Positions 41,344 through 51,661 of a stretch of 64,000 nucleotides of DNA are shown here, one piece after another. Source of the stretch: Gerris lacustris. Lineage: Eukaryota > Arthropoda > Insecta > Hemiptera > Gerridae. Numbering within the stretch: the stretch's first letter is position 1; the number at the start of each line of letters is the position of its first letter. The stretch is from positions 11,717,834-11,781,833 of the forward strand of contig OX578277.1 of assembly GCA_951217055.1 (NCBI GenBank), given 5' to 3'. The notes beneath the pieces were generated by a model. That model was not told where the DNA came from, ran no database searches, and was given only the letters and a program-made list of their open reading frames with translations. The translations under genes and the position numbers were made by a program.

Positions 41344-44300
41344 TCATCCAGGTGAATTCATCTGAGACAGAGTAGTATTTTCAGATGAGGCAATTGGTGA
41401 ATGGGAATTAGAACTGCTGGTTAAGGGTGTTGACGCGCTTAAAATTAGATTACTTCTTTCAGTGGATAATAAATTGTGAATTGCTGTTTGGATGCGCAGT
41501 GCATTGCGCAGTGGTAGGGCTCTTAATTGTGCCGCTACATTTAAACCGAAAAAATGAAATTCATCTTCATCTGTTCTTGTATTGATGGCAGCTGAGATGT
41601 TTTCCAGCCGTTGCAGGGTAACTGAAGTTTCGTCTTGCGGTTTTCTTTTTTTAAATGTTCTTTTACCTTGCTTACGTGACTTATTAGATTTCCGAGGTAG
41701 AATAGCTTCTTGTTCATCTTGTAATTCATCAACGTTTACGACTTTAAATAACTGTTCAGAGTCTGAGGTTGTTTCTTCTAAAATTATTTCGGCTTTGTTA
41801 ATTGGATGTGCGTCGAAAGAGTCCTCAGAGATCTAAAAATAAAATAAAATAAAGTAAAATAAGATAACAAAAAACATTTTATAAAAATAGTATATTATGT
41901 TACTAGGCTGTGAAGTGAGTTTTTTCTTTACCGCGGCAATTACATTTACTGTAGAGCGAAGCGAGACAGTAAATATTGCCAAGGTAAAGAAAAAACACTT
42001 CACAGTCGCGTAGCATATGCTATTTTTTCCGAGGTAGCAGACAATGAAAAAACATTAAATATTAATCACTAATCAATATATAATAATAACAAATATTAGT
42101 ACATACTTAAGACTTAAAAAAAGAAACCTTAAAAAGAGGTTACACTATAAGAAAAGATAAATAAAACGCATTGACATCTAGCGGATTTTAATCGTACTAG
42201 AAGCATTTCTACAAAGACTGCAGCGGTACTAACGGAAGTTTTGACAACTACCCGCCGGAAAATAAAAATCTTTTAGTTCCTAGGACGTAAAAGATTTTTT
42301 ATTTACAGCTAGGAGTAATGAAAAGATTTTTTAAGTCCACGTAATGAAAAAATGGATCTTAGCTATGTTTTTTAGGCTCTAAAGTTACTATTTCACAGCC
42401 TACCACAGAAAAAATATGTTTTTTTTTAGATAGGTACCGTCTAAACAAGAATGTAGCGAATTGAACATGGATTTCGAACTAGATGGAATTTTCCTGGTTA
42501 TATCGGGGCCATTTAGGGCTAACGTATCAATATAATTGCTCCTGGCGATACTTCAGATTTCTTTAACTACAAAGGAAAAAGGAACCATCAGTATAGTTCT
42601 TTTAGCATTAGTCGATGATGATTACTGTTTTTCATACCTCAATACCGAATGCAATAGCAGCAGTGGCGTATCCAGCGGCTAGGTCTGGAGGGGGCACATT
42701 CTAAGTCAGTTAGATTGAGGAGGGGGGGGGGGGTTATTCGTAGTGGTAACAAGTAAAGGGGACTACTTATTCAAAAAGCAGCTGCCCCCCCCCCAAAAAA
42801 AATAAACAAACAAAAAATATCTCGTCCAAGTAACAACAACTGTTTTAGAACGTATTCGTTAGAAAATGTTATACTGATGCTTACTGCAGTACAATATCTT
42901 ACTGTAAGTCATGGGCGTCGTCTGCAGTTAATTATTAGAGGGAAATTTATGGCGGGGGGTCCGGGGGCCCTCCCCCGGAAAAGTTTGACAATATTATCTC
43001 TCAAAACAGCGCTTTTATGCATTTCTGAGGTGAAATTGAATATGAGGTGAATGTAACAATTACCTATGTATAAAAAAAAATTCGGCGGTATTTTTTTTTT
43101 TTTTTACTCTATTGGGTCTGGGCCAGTCTGGGGGGGGGGGGGGAGGGCACGTGCCTCCTCTGCCCCCCCCCCCCCCCCCCCCCTGGATACGCCACTGAAT
43201 AGCAGAGCTTCAGATGAAAGAATATTCGAACAGTCGAGTTTGGGACAAACAATTCAGTCGTCGTTGGCGATGCACCTTTTCCTTTATAACCGTATCTTAT
43301 AAAACCTTATTCAGCAACGTCAACAGATAAAGAAAAAATATTTAACTACCGATTATCAATGCTAGGCGCATTGTTGAAAATGCTTTTAAAATCCTAGTAT
43401 CTAGATTCCGACTTTTAGAGGCCAGCATATCATTGGCGTCGGAAAAAGTTGATATTATTGTATTAGCAGTTTGTTCCCTGCACAATTGGCTGAGGAAAAC
43501 TACTGATATGTAATATTACCCGAAGATGTGTTGATTTTGGAGATATTGAAGCAGGGAATACCATTAAGCATGGGTGTCGTCAGCAGTAAATTATTGGGGG
43601 GGGGGGGGGGGGGTCGGGGCCCTGTAAAGGCGGAAATACACATGCTAGTTACTCGCACAAAAACATACGAGTAGTTCGCAGAGGAGAGCTACTGGCATGT
43701 GTATACATCAAATAGCATGCGAGTAAATCGCACGAGGTTTGATTTTTGTCTTGCCAGTGGCACGAGTCGAGGGGAGGGGGAACTGATAAGGCACGTGTAA
43801 ACAGGCCTGCCAGCGAAAGGTTGCTAGTAGCTAGCACGAGTCTCCCTCAGCCCTTCAGTTTTCAGTTGCGTTCCTTCCTTTCGTGGGTATCTGACAATAA
43901 CTCACACTCTTCGTGTCTTTTAATTATTTTTAAATGTTTTAAAACACAGTTCTTTGCAAGTAACAGAACTTGTTTTCTTTGGGGGGGGGGGGGGGGGGGG
44001 GGGGGGGGTCGAGCTATTGCGACTCCCAGGTGGAGGGAGTCTGGGGGCCTAGAAAAATGTATGAAATTTGAAGGTAAATTTGCATTCTTTAAAGCTTTCT
44101 CTTTTGATATCAATTGGTAAATCTGCTCCGTTGCCCCCCCCCCCCCCCCCCCTCTATTTCGTACTATCCGTTTGAAAATACCCGAATTAAATCGGACGTT
44201 TGAAATAGATGAGGCATGCATGCAGATATACCCCATACAATAAATAACATATTAGTCATCATTTGAAAAGGGGGAGGGGGAGGAAACACTATGTTTTCAT

Positions 44301-45738
44301 ACAAAGTATTTCTAATAACTGATAACAGGTTTTAGCAGCTTAACAGCCGTCAGCCATCTTCAGATTCTAAATTTGTTGTTCACTGTTCACAGTAACATGG
44401 TATCAAAGTAGGGTTGCCAGACGTCCCGGATTTCCGGATTCCGGGGGGGGGGGGGGGGGGGGGACTGTACAAAACCGGCATGGGAATGTAGAAAAAAACC
44501 GGGGGTGTCCCGGTTTTTACATTCAGAAATCTGGCAACCCTATATCAAAGTGATATAGGTACAATGGATAATCAATTATTAATAATAAAATATTTGTAGA
44601 ATAGTAAAAACGAGTTAGATATTTTAAACTTTTTTTAGGTTAAATTATTTATTATATCTCAAGCATTAAGGGGGGGGGGGGGGGGGGGACGTGCCCCCCT
44701 GTCAATCAACTATTGGACCCAGACAACGCCTTTTTTTAAGACCCAATTTCAAACAATCACTGCATGGCTTTCACCCAATTTAAAGTAGAAGAATGTAGTT
44801 TTCAGACCCCGTAAACCACTTATCTTTATCTATTACAGAAGCTGAGCTATAAGTGTTCAAAAAAAAAAAAATATGTGTGAGGCTCTCACGCATTAGAAGT
44901 GAAACTTAAGTTCTAGAATGCATTGCTCTCTTTCATTAATTTAATCTTTCAACAATTAACGAAAAAAAAAAAAAATATATATATTGCTACGCTAAGGCAA
45001 CCACATTTATTCCAATAAAAATAAATGTTTGTTTTGATTTGCTGGTCTTTAAATAGATATAATACAGTTAATCTGTAAAAATGTTACACTTGGAGTCTCG
45101 AATCGCAAACTTTGTTACACGATTTCACTATATGAACAAATTCACTCTACCACCGCCAAAGAAGTTTCACTTCAAAAATTCGTTTTTTTGTCTCACCCTA
45201 TATATATACACCTATAGTTTTTTGATGGCTTGAGTTTGCCTTGATATGGATCTTAAATAATCAATTACTACAATTCTTGTAAGACTTATTACACTTAACT
45301 ATAATTAAAGTTGTATATTATTCAGTATTAATAATGAATTATAATAACATATAATAAAAAAATATTAATTAATATTAGTAAAATACTTACTTCTGTCGAT
45401 ATTGTTTCCCTGTAGTCTAGAGAATCCGCCAAGATTATATTCATATCATTGTACCAAATCAATTGCGGCTTGTAGATTTCGGAAGATCCGGCTCCCCAAC
45501 GTTTTGACTCATTTACCTTCTTCAACTCCTGGTGATAAGTGCTCCTTAGATTTTTAATTTTAGTTTTTATAGATTTAATAGTTAAACTCGGGTCATTCAT
45601 ATCTTCCAATATTTTCGCATAGGCCTTCTCTCGAGCAATTTTGATTTTATACAGTGGAGAACTTGTATTCCACAAGCACTCCCACTCTCTATACAAATTG
45701 ATAAACTTAAGAGTTTTGTCGTCCCCCCAACGAGACAT
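41344..45738 (-). CDS. MADF-BESS domain protein, probably PIF/Harbinger-derived
   Basis: The minus-strand exon 1 is 45738-45391 (116 codons) and exon 2 is 41832-41344. The intron is phase 0 (GTAAGT donor, TTTTTAG acceptor). The product has 278 residues. An N-terminal MADF (Myb/SANT-like DNA-binding) domain spans about 9-95, with LKFINLYREWECLWN near its start. A basic KKRKP stretch at about 177 could be a nuclear signal. A BESS motif lies at about 206-238 (DEFHFFGLNVAAQLRALP). MADF proteins accompany PIF/Harbinger transposases, and a decayed one lies in this intron. Both exons are open. After the TGA at 41344 the same frame stays open for 27 more codons, so that stop may be a late nonsense change. 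A host MADF gene is the alternative. Confidence 0.65.
41905..42010. repeat. hairpin with CGAAGCGAG loop
   Basis: GCTGTGAAGTGAGTTTTTTC and the following CTTTACCGCGGCAATTACAT pair imperfectly with GTAAATATTGCCAAGGTAAA and the following GAAAAAACACTTCACAGTC. The loop is TAGAGCGAAGCGAGAC. The whole is about 100 bp in the MADF-BESS intron. Confidence 0.75.
42425..43520 (+). pseudogene. PIF/Harbinger transposase remnant
   Basis: In shifting plus-strand frames the text encodes RWNFPGYIGAI, then FFNYKGKRTISIVLLALVDD and DDYCFSYLNTECN. After an interruption come DERIFEQSSL, DAPFPL and NYRLSMLGALL-like pieces. These follow the order of the DDE_4-type Harbinger transposase nuclease domain. Several stops and frameshifts are present, and a hAT MITE (42661-43197) splits it. 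It is non-functional and lies in the intron of the MADF-BESS gene on the opposite strand. Confidence 0.75.
42661..43197. mobile_element. hAT-like MITE with 8-bp target duplication
   Basis: The ends are CAGTGGCGTATCCAG and CTGGATACGCCACTG. The 8-bp direct repeat AATAGCAG flanks it exactly (42653-42660 and 43198-43205), as for hAT elements. It is 537 bp and non-coding, and contains G and C runs including 21 C at 43163-43183. It inserted into the Harbinger transposase remnant. Confidence 0.92.
43596..43613. repeat. 18-G run
   Basis: This homopolymer run is preceded by GGGTGTCGTCAGCAGTAAAT. That phrase also occurs in altered form near 42905 inside the hAT MITE, so the run may belong to a truncated relative. 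Confidence 0.8.
43626..43870 (+). repeat. inverted partner of 45840-45963 (element arm)
   Basis: TTTTTGTCTTGCCAGTGGCA, ACTGATAAGGCACGTGTAAA and GGTTGCTAGTAGCTAGCACG recur in inverse order and orientation at 45840-45963. The outer part (GGAAATACACATGCTAGTTA, at about 43630) also matches 52830-52922. These look like the long subterminal inverted repeats of one transposon whose interior now includes MADF exon 1. Confidence 0.7.
43981..44008. repeat. 28-G run
   Basis: This is the longest homopolymer in the window, 28 uninterrupted G. It has G-quadruplex potential and is prone to sequencing-length error. Confidence 0.9.
44409..44542. mobile_element. 134-bp hAT-like MITE with poly-G centre
   Basis: The ends are TAGGGTTGCCAGA and TCTGGCAACCCTA. 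The 8-bp direct repeat TATCAAAG flanks it exactly (44401-44408 and 44543-44550). The centre holds 21 G at 44443-44463 followed by text pairing with the opposite arm (GGGGGTGTCCCGG). It is non-coding. Confidence 0.92.
44860..45190 (+). repeat. dispersed repeat shared with 26990-27605
   Basis: This contains GTGTGAGGCTCTCACGCATT, TAGAATGCATTGCTCTC and CGCCAAAGAAGTTTCACT, the inverse of the segment at 26990-27605. It lacks the tRNA-like insertion seen in the other copy. Confidence 0.7.
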
Positions 45739-45839
45739 GTTTTCCTTAAAAAAAATACCTCGAAACACAAGAAGGAACGCCACAGAAACAGAAGATCTGC
45801 TGAAGAAGATGGCTGAGTGGAGACTCGTGCTGAGTGGGA

Positions 45840-45963
45840 CTCGTGCTAGCTACTAGCAACCCTGGGCTGGCTGGCCTGTTTACACGTGCCTTATCAGTTC
45901 CCCCACCCCTCGTGCCACTGGCAAGACAAAAATCAATCCCCGTGCGATTCACTCGCATGCTAT
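45840..45963 (-). repeat. inverted partner of 43626-43870 (element arm)
   Basis: The sequence is the reverse of 43709-43840 with scattered differences. It lies just upstream of MADF exon 1, in the position of a transposon's terminal region. Homology stops at about 45963 and the outermost part of the arm is missing, so no target duplication can be assigned. Confidence 0.65.
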
Positions 45964-46486
45964 AGACAGAGATAGTCGTCTCCCCTCTTCAAGGAGCTTT
46001 GACCAGGTTAGAGTGGGGAGAAGAACAGTGGCGCACCTCACAGTACGGAAAAAAGAGGAACTAATTCAAAAAAGTCCGGGAATTTCAAATCAAAAATATT
46101 AAGTATATTATTTCCTCCTTCATATTCATAATTAAAATATTAATTTATTATTTTTACCCACTTAAAAGATATTAAATTTACATATGCTCATAATATTTCA
46201 GTGCCTTGGAATATTAAGTATATTAAATATCCAACTTGAGATAATTTTGAAAATAAAAATTTCGAATTCTGCAAATTTAATTTTTGAAGAATTTTAACTT
46301 GTATCAATTATTTTGATTTATCTTATTGCTGAAAAATTACACAACATAATTATGTTAAGAAATTCAAATATCTCCTCATTATTAAGAAGAAGAACTGATA
46401 ACTTTTAAAACAAATAATATTTAAAATATTTGGAAGGGTTAAAAAATTAATATTATAAAAATAAATTTAAAAAAAAAAAAAACGGT
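45964..46486. other. AT-rich spacer
   Basis: No gene or element with defined ends was recognised. Confidence 0.4.
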
Positions 46487-46673
46487 TTTATTCACATAAA
46501 TGATACAAAAAGGTTAAATACAATGTTTTAATACATAGTTAAGCAGTAAAAATACCCTTGTCATAAAAAGAAAAGTCAATTTACAGAAATTAAGTTGAAT
46601 TTAATGTTAGTGAATGACATTTAGTTAATATTATTTGTTAGTCTTTTTTAACGTTGAAGGGTTTAAAAATGCT

Positions 46674-46762
46674 TTATGTGTGTTTTGAGGTACTAATACC
46701 TCCTAAAAACACTTCCGGTCCATACAGATTTTGAAGTTCCTTCAGTAGGTTCCAACCACCAT
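46674..46762 (-). CDS. possible terminal coding exon of an unknown gene
   Basis: On the minus strand a TATTTTGCAG acceptor at 46763 precedes an open stretch of about 28 codons (GWNLLKELQNLYGPEVFLGG near its start). It ends in TAA at 46676-46674. An AATAAA signal follows about 180 bp downstream (complement at 46487-46492). The frame needs one base carried over from the previous exon. No matching upstream exon was found, and the family is not recognised. It could be a relic. Confidence 0.3.
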
Positions 46763-47254
46763 CTGCAAAATATAAACAATTATATAAATATAGATGAAAT
46801 AAAAAATAGAACTTATCGTCCAGACAATATTTTTGTTTTCCTCAAATTTCTGACATGGACGTTCTCTCACTCATTAGTCGGTTCTGGTGTTTTATCCACC
46901 AATAAATGCAGAGTTTGTTCATACTATATCATGTACGGATATTAAATTTTCGTTTCACAAATATCAAATAAGGTTTGAATAAGACTAGAGGGAATGGAGT
47001 TAAATATATAATCTTATACATTATAATCTACATATGCCATGTTTTATGCAAATAAATTTAGCGAAACCCTAAATACTGTGTTATATTTGACAGAACCTTA
47101 TTAACAATGACCTCTCAGGCTAATCTGCAGTTATCAATACAGTCGATAATCGCTTTGCGGCTCAATTTCGCTTGATTTATACACAAGAGAATATATCCCT
47201 TTGTCATCACAGTATACATTTGAAAGATTATATCTATATAATTAATACATATTA

Positions 47255-48036
47255 AGCCAGGTTCCCACGGGGAGTGAAGACTCTAGAGTGAACTCGACCC
47301 GTGTGAACGTGTCGGAGTGAACTCTCCTCTGACGTCACCGGGAGTGAGGATAGTTCACTACCGCTCACTCTCTATATCAAACATGTTTAATTTTCAGGAG
47401 TGAATACTCCAGTCGCCAGCCGTTTCATAGAGGCAAAACTTTGGTTTTTTTTTATCTCTCCTCCACCCGCGGCTAAAACCTTTAACCTTTGCTTGTTTTA
47501 TTATTACTTTTATTATATATTATACTATATTATATACTATTTTATATATTATTCTATATTTATACTATATTATATTATACTATATTATTATACTATATTT
47601 ATTATACTAAACTATATTATATATTATACTATATTATATTTCTTGTTAGTTTGCGTGATGTTATACTATATTCTTCACTTTGTTTTAAAAGGTAGTAGGT
47701 AACTATGTCTGAGCCTTCGGTGTCGGCTCGTATTCTTAAATTGCAAGACGGTGAAACTATGAAGTTTCTAAAGTTGCATTACAGTGAGTCAGTTTTATAT
47801 GATTCGAGCTGTTCAAATTATAAAAATAGAGATTTTAGAGAAGCTCGCTTTTCTACGAGAAGCTCGTTCATGGGTAGCTCCCTGAGATAAAATGTGTAGC
47901 GTGATCACTATCCTGTGTGAACTCTCCACGGTCCTCCGCTACTTCATTCTTTTTAACCCCCTCCAGGCGTGGGTCACAACAGTCTTCACTCTAGTGTGGC
48001 ACTGTAGAGTCTTCACTGACCCCTGGGAACCCGGCT
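47255..48036. mobile_element. PIF/Harbinger deletion derivative carrying a MADF remnant
   Basis: The left end is AGCCAGGTTCCCACGGGGAG and the reverse complement of the right end is AGCCGGGTTCCCAGGGGTCA. Both continue into GTGAAGACTCTA. TTA flanks both sides (47252-47254 and 48037-48039), the PIF/Harbinger target. The interior has an AT-rich TATTATACTATAT stretch (about 47502-47640) and a partial MADF coding region. GTGAACTC and AGTGAAGACTC motifs repeat near both ends. Confidence 0.75.
47705..47890 (+). pseudogene. truncated MADF-domain reading frame
   Basis: A 61-codon frame starting MSEPSVSARI contains TMKFLKLHYSESVLYDSS and NYKNRDFREARF. These align with the start of a MADF domain (compare LKFINLYREWECLWN in the gene at 45738). 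It lacks the rest of the domain and the BESS part. It lies inside the TTA-flanked element at 47255-48036 and is taken as a leftover of that element's accessory gene. Confidence 0.6.
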
Positions 48037-48052
48037 TTAGAGATTATGGTAA

Positions 48053-48240
48053 GAGTGAATTGTACGGTGCTGTTTACGGAATCTTAGTACACATTTTTTT
48101 TCGTCCAAGAATTTTGCAACGGCTGCTCCGCACCTATTCAAGGTGCTCCGCTTATTTTCTGACAAAACAACCCTGCTGCATATAGACCAGGTAGAGGTGC
48201 AAATCGAAGTACAAAATTCGATGGCACCGTACAATTCACT
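48053..48240. repeat. short inverted repeat pair
   Basis: AGTGAATTGTACGGTGC (about 48053) is exactly inverted at about 48223-48239, enclosing about 150 bp. It may be a small MITE. A 63-codon open stretch follows on the plus strand (about 48220-48417) with no recognised family. Confidence 0.5.
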
Positions 48241-48640
48241 TTGACCGATATTCCTCTGTCTAAACAGTACATTCGAGTGAGGTCACGTCAATTAACCTAT
48301 TCTACTAGGTGGCTTGATAACTGCTGTTTTAATTCTGAAAACAGTAATTTTGATTCTGAACCCACTGTCCTAGGGACAAAATCGAGCCTTGAACAAAGTT
48401 GGAAGCACTGTATGTAATTAAGTAATGTTTTGTTATCTCAAAAAACTCGGCAGTATAACTGAACTTGACAACAGCTACCCAAAACGGGGATATTTATTAC
48501 AATTAACGTGTTCATTCAATTACTAAAATAGTACATTTGTATCATTAATACCTTTGAAAGATTCCATGTGTATGATTTAAACATTTGAGAGATAACATCC
48601 CTTTTGTAAAAATAGTACTTTTGAGCAGGACATTCACTTA

Positions 48641-49206
48641 ATAGTCCACAGGCCACCATAAGAAGTGAGTCGCTGATTGATAAAGTTTTCTTACGTTATG
48701 GAATCGCTTATTTATGCCGTGTCCACCGATGAATTGGGTATATGGCAACTGGGCGCTTGGCCATTTCTTTTTTGTTGACATGCCAAACTTGTCCTTCTGC
48801 GGGAACATTGAAAAGAGATAGATAAAGTTTTGATTTTCACAGGATCGTTTAATTAAAGTATTTAAAAGACAGTGGTAAAGGTGGCCACCGACAAGAGTGG
48901 GCCGTTTTCTTTTCAACGTCCCCGCAAAGTGGACACCCCAAACGGCCCACTCTTATCGGTGGCCACCTTTACCACTGTTTTTTAAATACTTTAATTAAAC
49001 GATCCTGTGAAAATCAAAACTTTATCTATCTCTTTACAATGTTCCCGCAGAAGGGCAAGTTTGGCATGTCAACAAAAAAGAAATGGCCCAGCGCCCAGTT
49101 GCCATATACCCAATTCATCGGTGGACAAGGCATAAATAAGCGATTCTATAAGGTAAGAAAACTTTATCAATCAGCGACTCACTTCTTATGGTGGCCTGTG
49201 GACTAT
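48641..49206. repeat. 566-bp palindrome with exon-like arms
   Basis: Two arms of about 265 bp (48641-48908 and 48940-49206) are inverted copies with few differences, around a loop of about 30 bp. Reading outward from the centre, each arm contains a TTCCCGCAG acceptor-like site. An open stretch then encodes KFGMSTKKKWPSAQLPYTQF and further residues up to INKRF, followed by a GTAAGAAA donor-like site. The coding-like part matches in both arms with a few amino-acid changes. I do not recognise the protein. Confidence 0.85.
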
Positions 49207-49914
49207 AACTTCAGATTTACAAAAACTGAAATAACTACAAAAAAAACCTACCTTGTTTTATTATCCTGAGGTCAGCGAAAGCTTTTCTCCAAAGGTTATT
49301 TACTTGAGCAGGCAAATACATCACAAGAGAAGACATTTAGAAAAAAGTAGAACATAAAGATATTATTATAAGAGCACAAGAAGACAGAAGAAACCAAAGG
49401 AACGAGACACAAGTCGGAGTCGGTTTCTTCGTTTTCAGTTAGCTGTCACATTACTTCCACTTTTAGTCGTACTGTGAGTGCGGTACCATCGGGCCAAATT
49501 GGGCAAACCCCCACCCTAGGGAGTCGGACAGGACTGGCTAAAGGCCGATTTACACGACACGTATTAAGTTGTTAAGCGATTAACTAAATTTTAAGTGACT
49601 TAATGCATGTAAACAGTGAATTTAGTAATAAGTTGCAAGTTAAAATTTAGCGTGCAACTAAACAAGTAGAATAGAAATTTTTCTATTTTTCTGTTTAGTA
49701 GGTGGGCGTGGCTAATCACTGGACATGCGCAATTTAGTTAAATAAATGCACAAGTTTGGTGGAACCTCGTTTATAGATTAGCAGATCTTTGTTTATATAT
49801 TATTTAAATAGTTTTATTCGACAAAAATCATATATTATTTACAAATAGATACTTTATTTCGTCCAAAATCTCATTTAAAATCATTTTTAAGGCAGTATTT
49901 ATGATTGGGGAAGT
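49207..49914. other. spacer, possible transposon end at about 49552
   Basis: GGCCGATTTACACGACACGT at about 49552 resembles the start of a Harbinger- or hAT-type terminal repeat, but no partner was found. No gene is present. Confidence 0.3.
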
Positions 49915-50425
49915 GTGACGTCACTTACGTAAAAAAGTGTGTGTTGTTAGGTTAGCTGGCTCATAACATTGGATATAGGTGGGGTTTATCAGTGCTATTT
50001 TATTTTATTATTATTTTTTAATCAATTATTTGTTTTATCATCTATAATGTTTACATTTATTGGCTTATTAATGATGTTACTGATACATGATAAGGTTAAA
50101 AACAGTTAAAAAAGCTTTTAATAGAGTAAAAAGAGCACATCTGTGAGTAAGTTATTTTACATCTTCTTTGAGTTATTTGTGAGAATTATTTGTTTTATCA
50201 TCTAAAATGTATACATTTATTGGCTTATTAATGATGTTACTGATATATGATAAGGTTAAAAACAGTTAAAAAAGCTTTTAATAGAATAAAAAGAGGAAAA
50301 AACTATAAAATGCTTACAGAACTCTAGTAAACAATGGTTTGTTATGAGCCAGAACAGATAACCTGACGAAAAATCGTGGAGGGCGCATGACGTCACAGCA
50401 ACCTTTGTCACTTTTACGTAACCTC
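49915..50425. mobile_element. foldback element with internal direct duplication
   Basis: GTGACGTCACTTACGT and GGTTAGCTGGCTCATAACA at the left pair imperfectly with TGTTATGAGCCAG and ATGACGTCAC at the right. Between them a segment of about 107 bp containing TGGCTTATTAATGATGTTAC is repeated at about 50028 and 50187. The TGACGTCA octamer (a CRE-like sequence) lies in both arms. Confidence 0.55.
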
Positions 50426-50441
50426 TCTGACGCGACGTATT

Positions 50442-51657
50442 GAGATGATTAGTGTGCCGTCACAAAAGCTTTCGAAAATTTAACTCAGTGTTTGTTATGT
50501 CCCTTTTTCTTATCACCTCTTATCAAACCCATGTAAAATAAATGGGAGAATTTTCTCAACTTTTTAAATAATTAATTATTAAATTATTATTGATTTATAA
50601 GAGTTTTCACCCTTTGAACATTGTTGTACCAAGTCTTTTTTAACGAGTGTAACAAAAAAAAACATTAAAAACTTTCGTTTCAGTTATTTAAAATGAGTAT
50701 TTGTGTGAAGGGTCATATCATCAAAAAAGCTATTTGAGTTATTAATCTTTATACTTGATTTTTGTATTTCCTGTTGCCATAAAAATTCACAGGGTGTGTT
50801 CGTGTTCATATTGTGTGTCTGAAAATAAATTTTCCTCAAGTTTTGAAACTCAATGAAGTATACTCAGGGTACAGGACTTGTAGAAAGATAGTGACACTTA
50901 ATCTGCCAGGTAATACAAGATTATTTGCTAATAATATTTTGTTCCTGGTTACTTACAATGTGCATTATATTTAACCGATGTTGGAACATAATTATATACT
51001 ATACAATAGATCACTGATCAGCCTAGGAAAAAGACGTTGATGACGAGACAAAGAGCAGACTGTTATTAGTATTATTATTTGTGCATTTTTTGTTATCTAT
51101 ATTAACGAGTATAATAATATAAGATATGAGTGTCTCGCATGTATACTTGTTTAAAATTTTGATTAAAAAACTAATTTAATACATTAATTTAATATTACAG
51201 TACTCTGACATACTTTTACGAAGAATAGTTTTGTCCTCCGAAAAAAATGAAGTATAGATGAAATTTTCATAACGCTCGAGAAGGTGGAAGACATAATATA
51301 CAAACTAAAATAGAAAAACGATTTAAAAAATAAGCAATAAATAAGAACGGACCCGGACGGTATCACCACAATAAAACACACTCACAATAATACTTTTTTA
51401 AACCACTAGAACGGCAATTTTTAATGTTTTCTTATCTTATATTGTTAAAATAGACTTAGTATAATAACGTTCAAAGGTTGAAAAGTCTTATAAATTAATA
51501 ATAATTTAATAATTAATTATTTCAAAAGTTGAGAAAATTCTCCCATTCATTTTACATGGGATTGATAACAGGTGATAAGGTAAAGGAACCTAAACAAACC
51601 GAATCGAATACATATCGAAAGCTTACGCCATCTTGTAACGTCATTACTAATCATCTC
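50442..51657. mobile_element. 1.2-kb foldback element, tandem copy A
   Basis: It starts GAGATGATTAGTGTG and ends CACTACTAATCATCTC-like text, read here as ATTACTAATCATCTC. Inverted arms of at least 200 bp contain GAGAATTTTCTCAACTTTTT and TTATCACCTCTTAT. TATT lies immediately outside both ends. No transposase is present. Copy B follows four bases later in the same orientation. Confidence 0.75.
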
Positions 51658-51661
51658 TATT

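Noticed and set aside
43746..44236. Overlapping 124-codon frames on both strands
   Set aside because: Their length comes from poly-G/poly-C runs that read as poly-Gly or poly-Pro. Neither has a domain.
47400..47702. 100-codon Tyr/Ile-rich frame
   Set aside because: It translates a degenerate TATTATACTATAT microsatellite.
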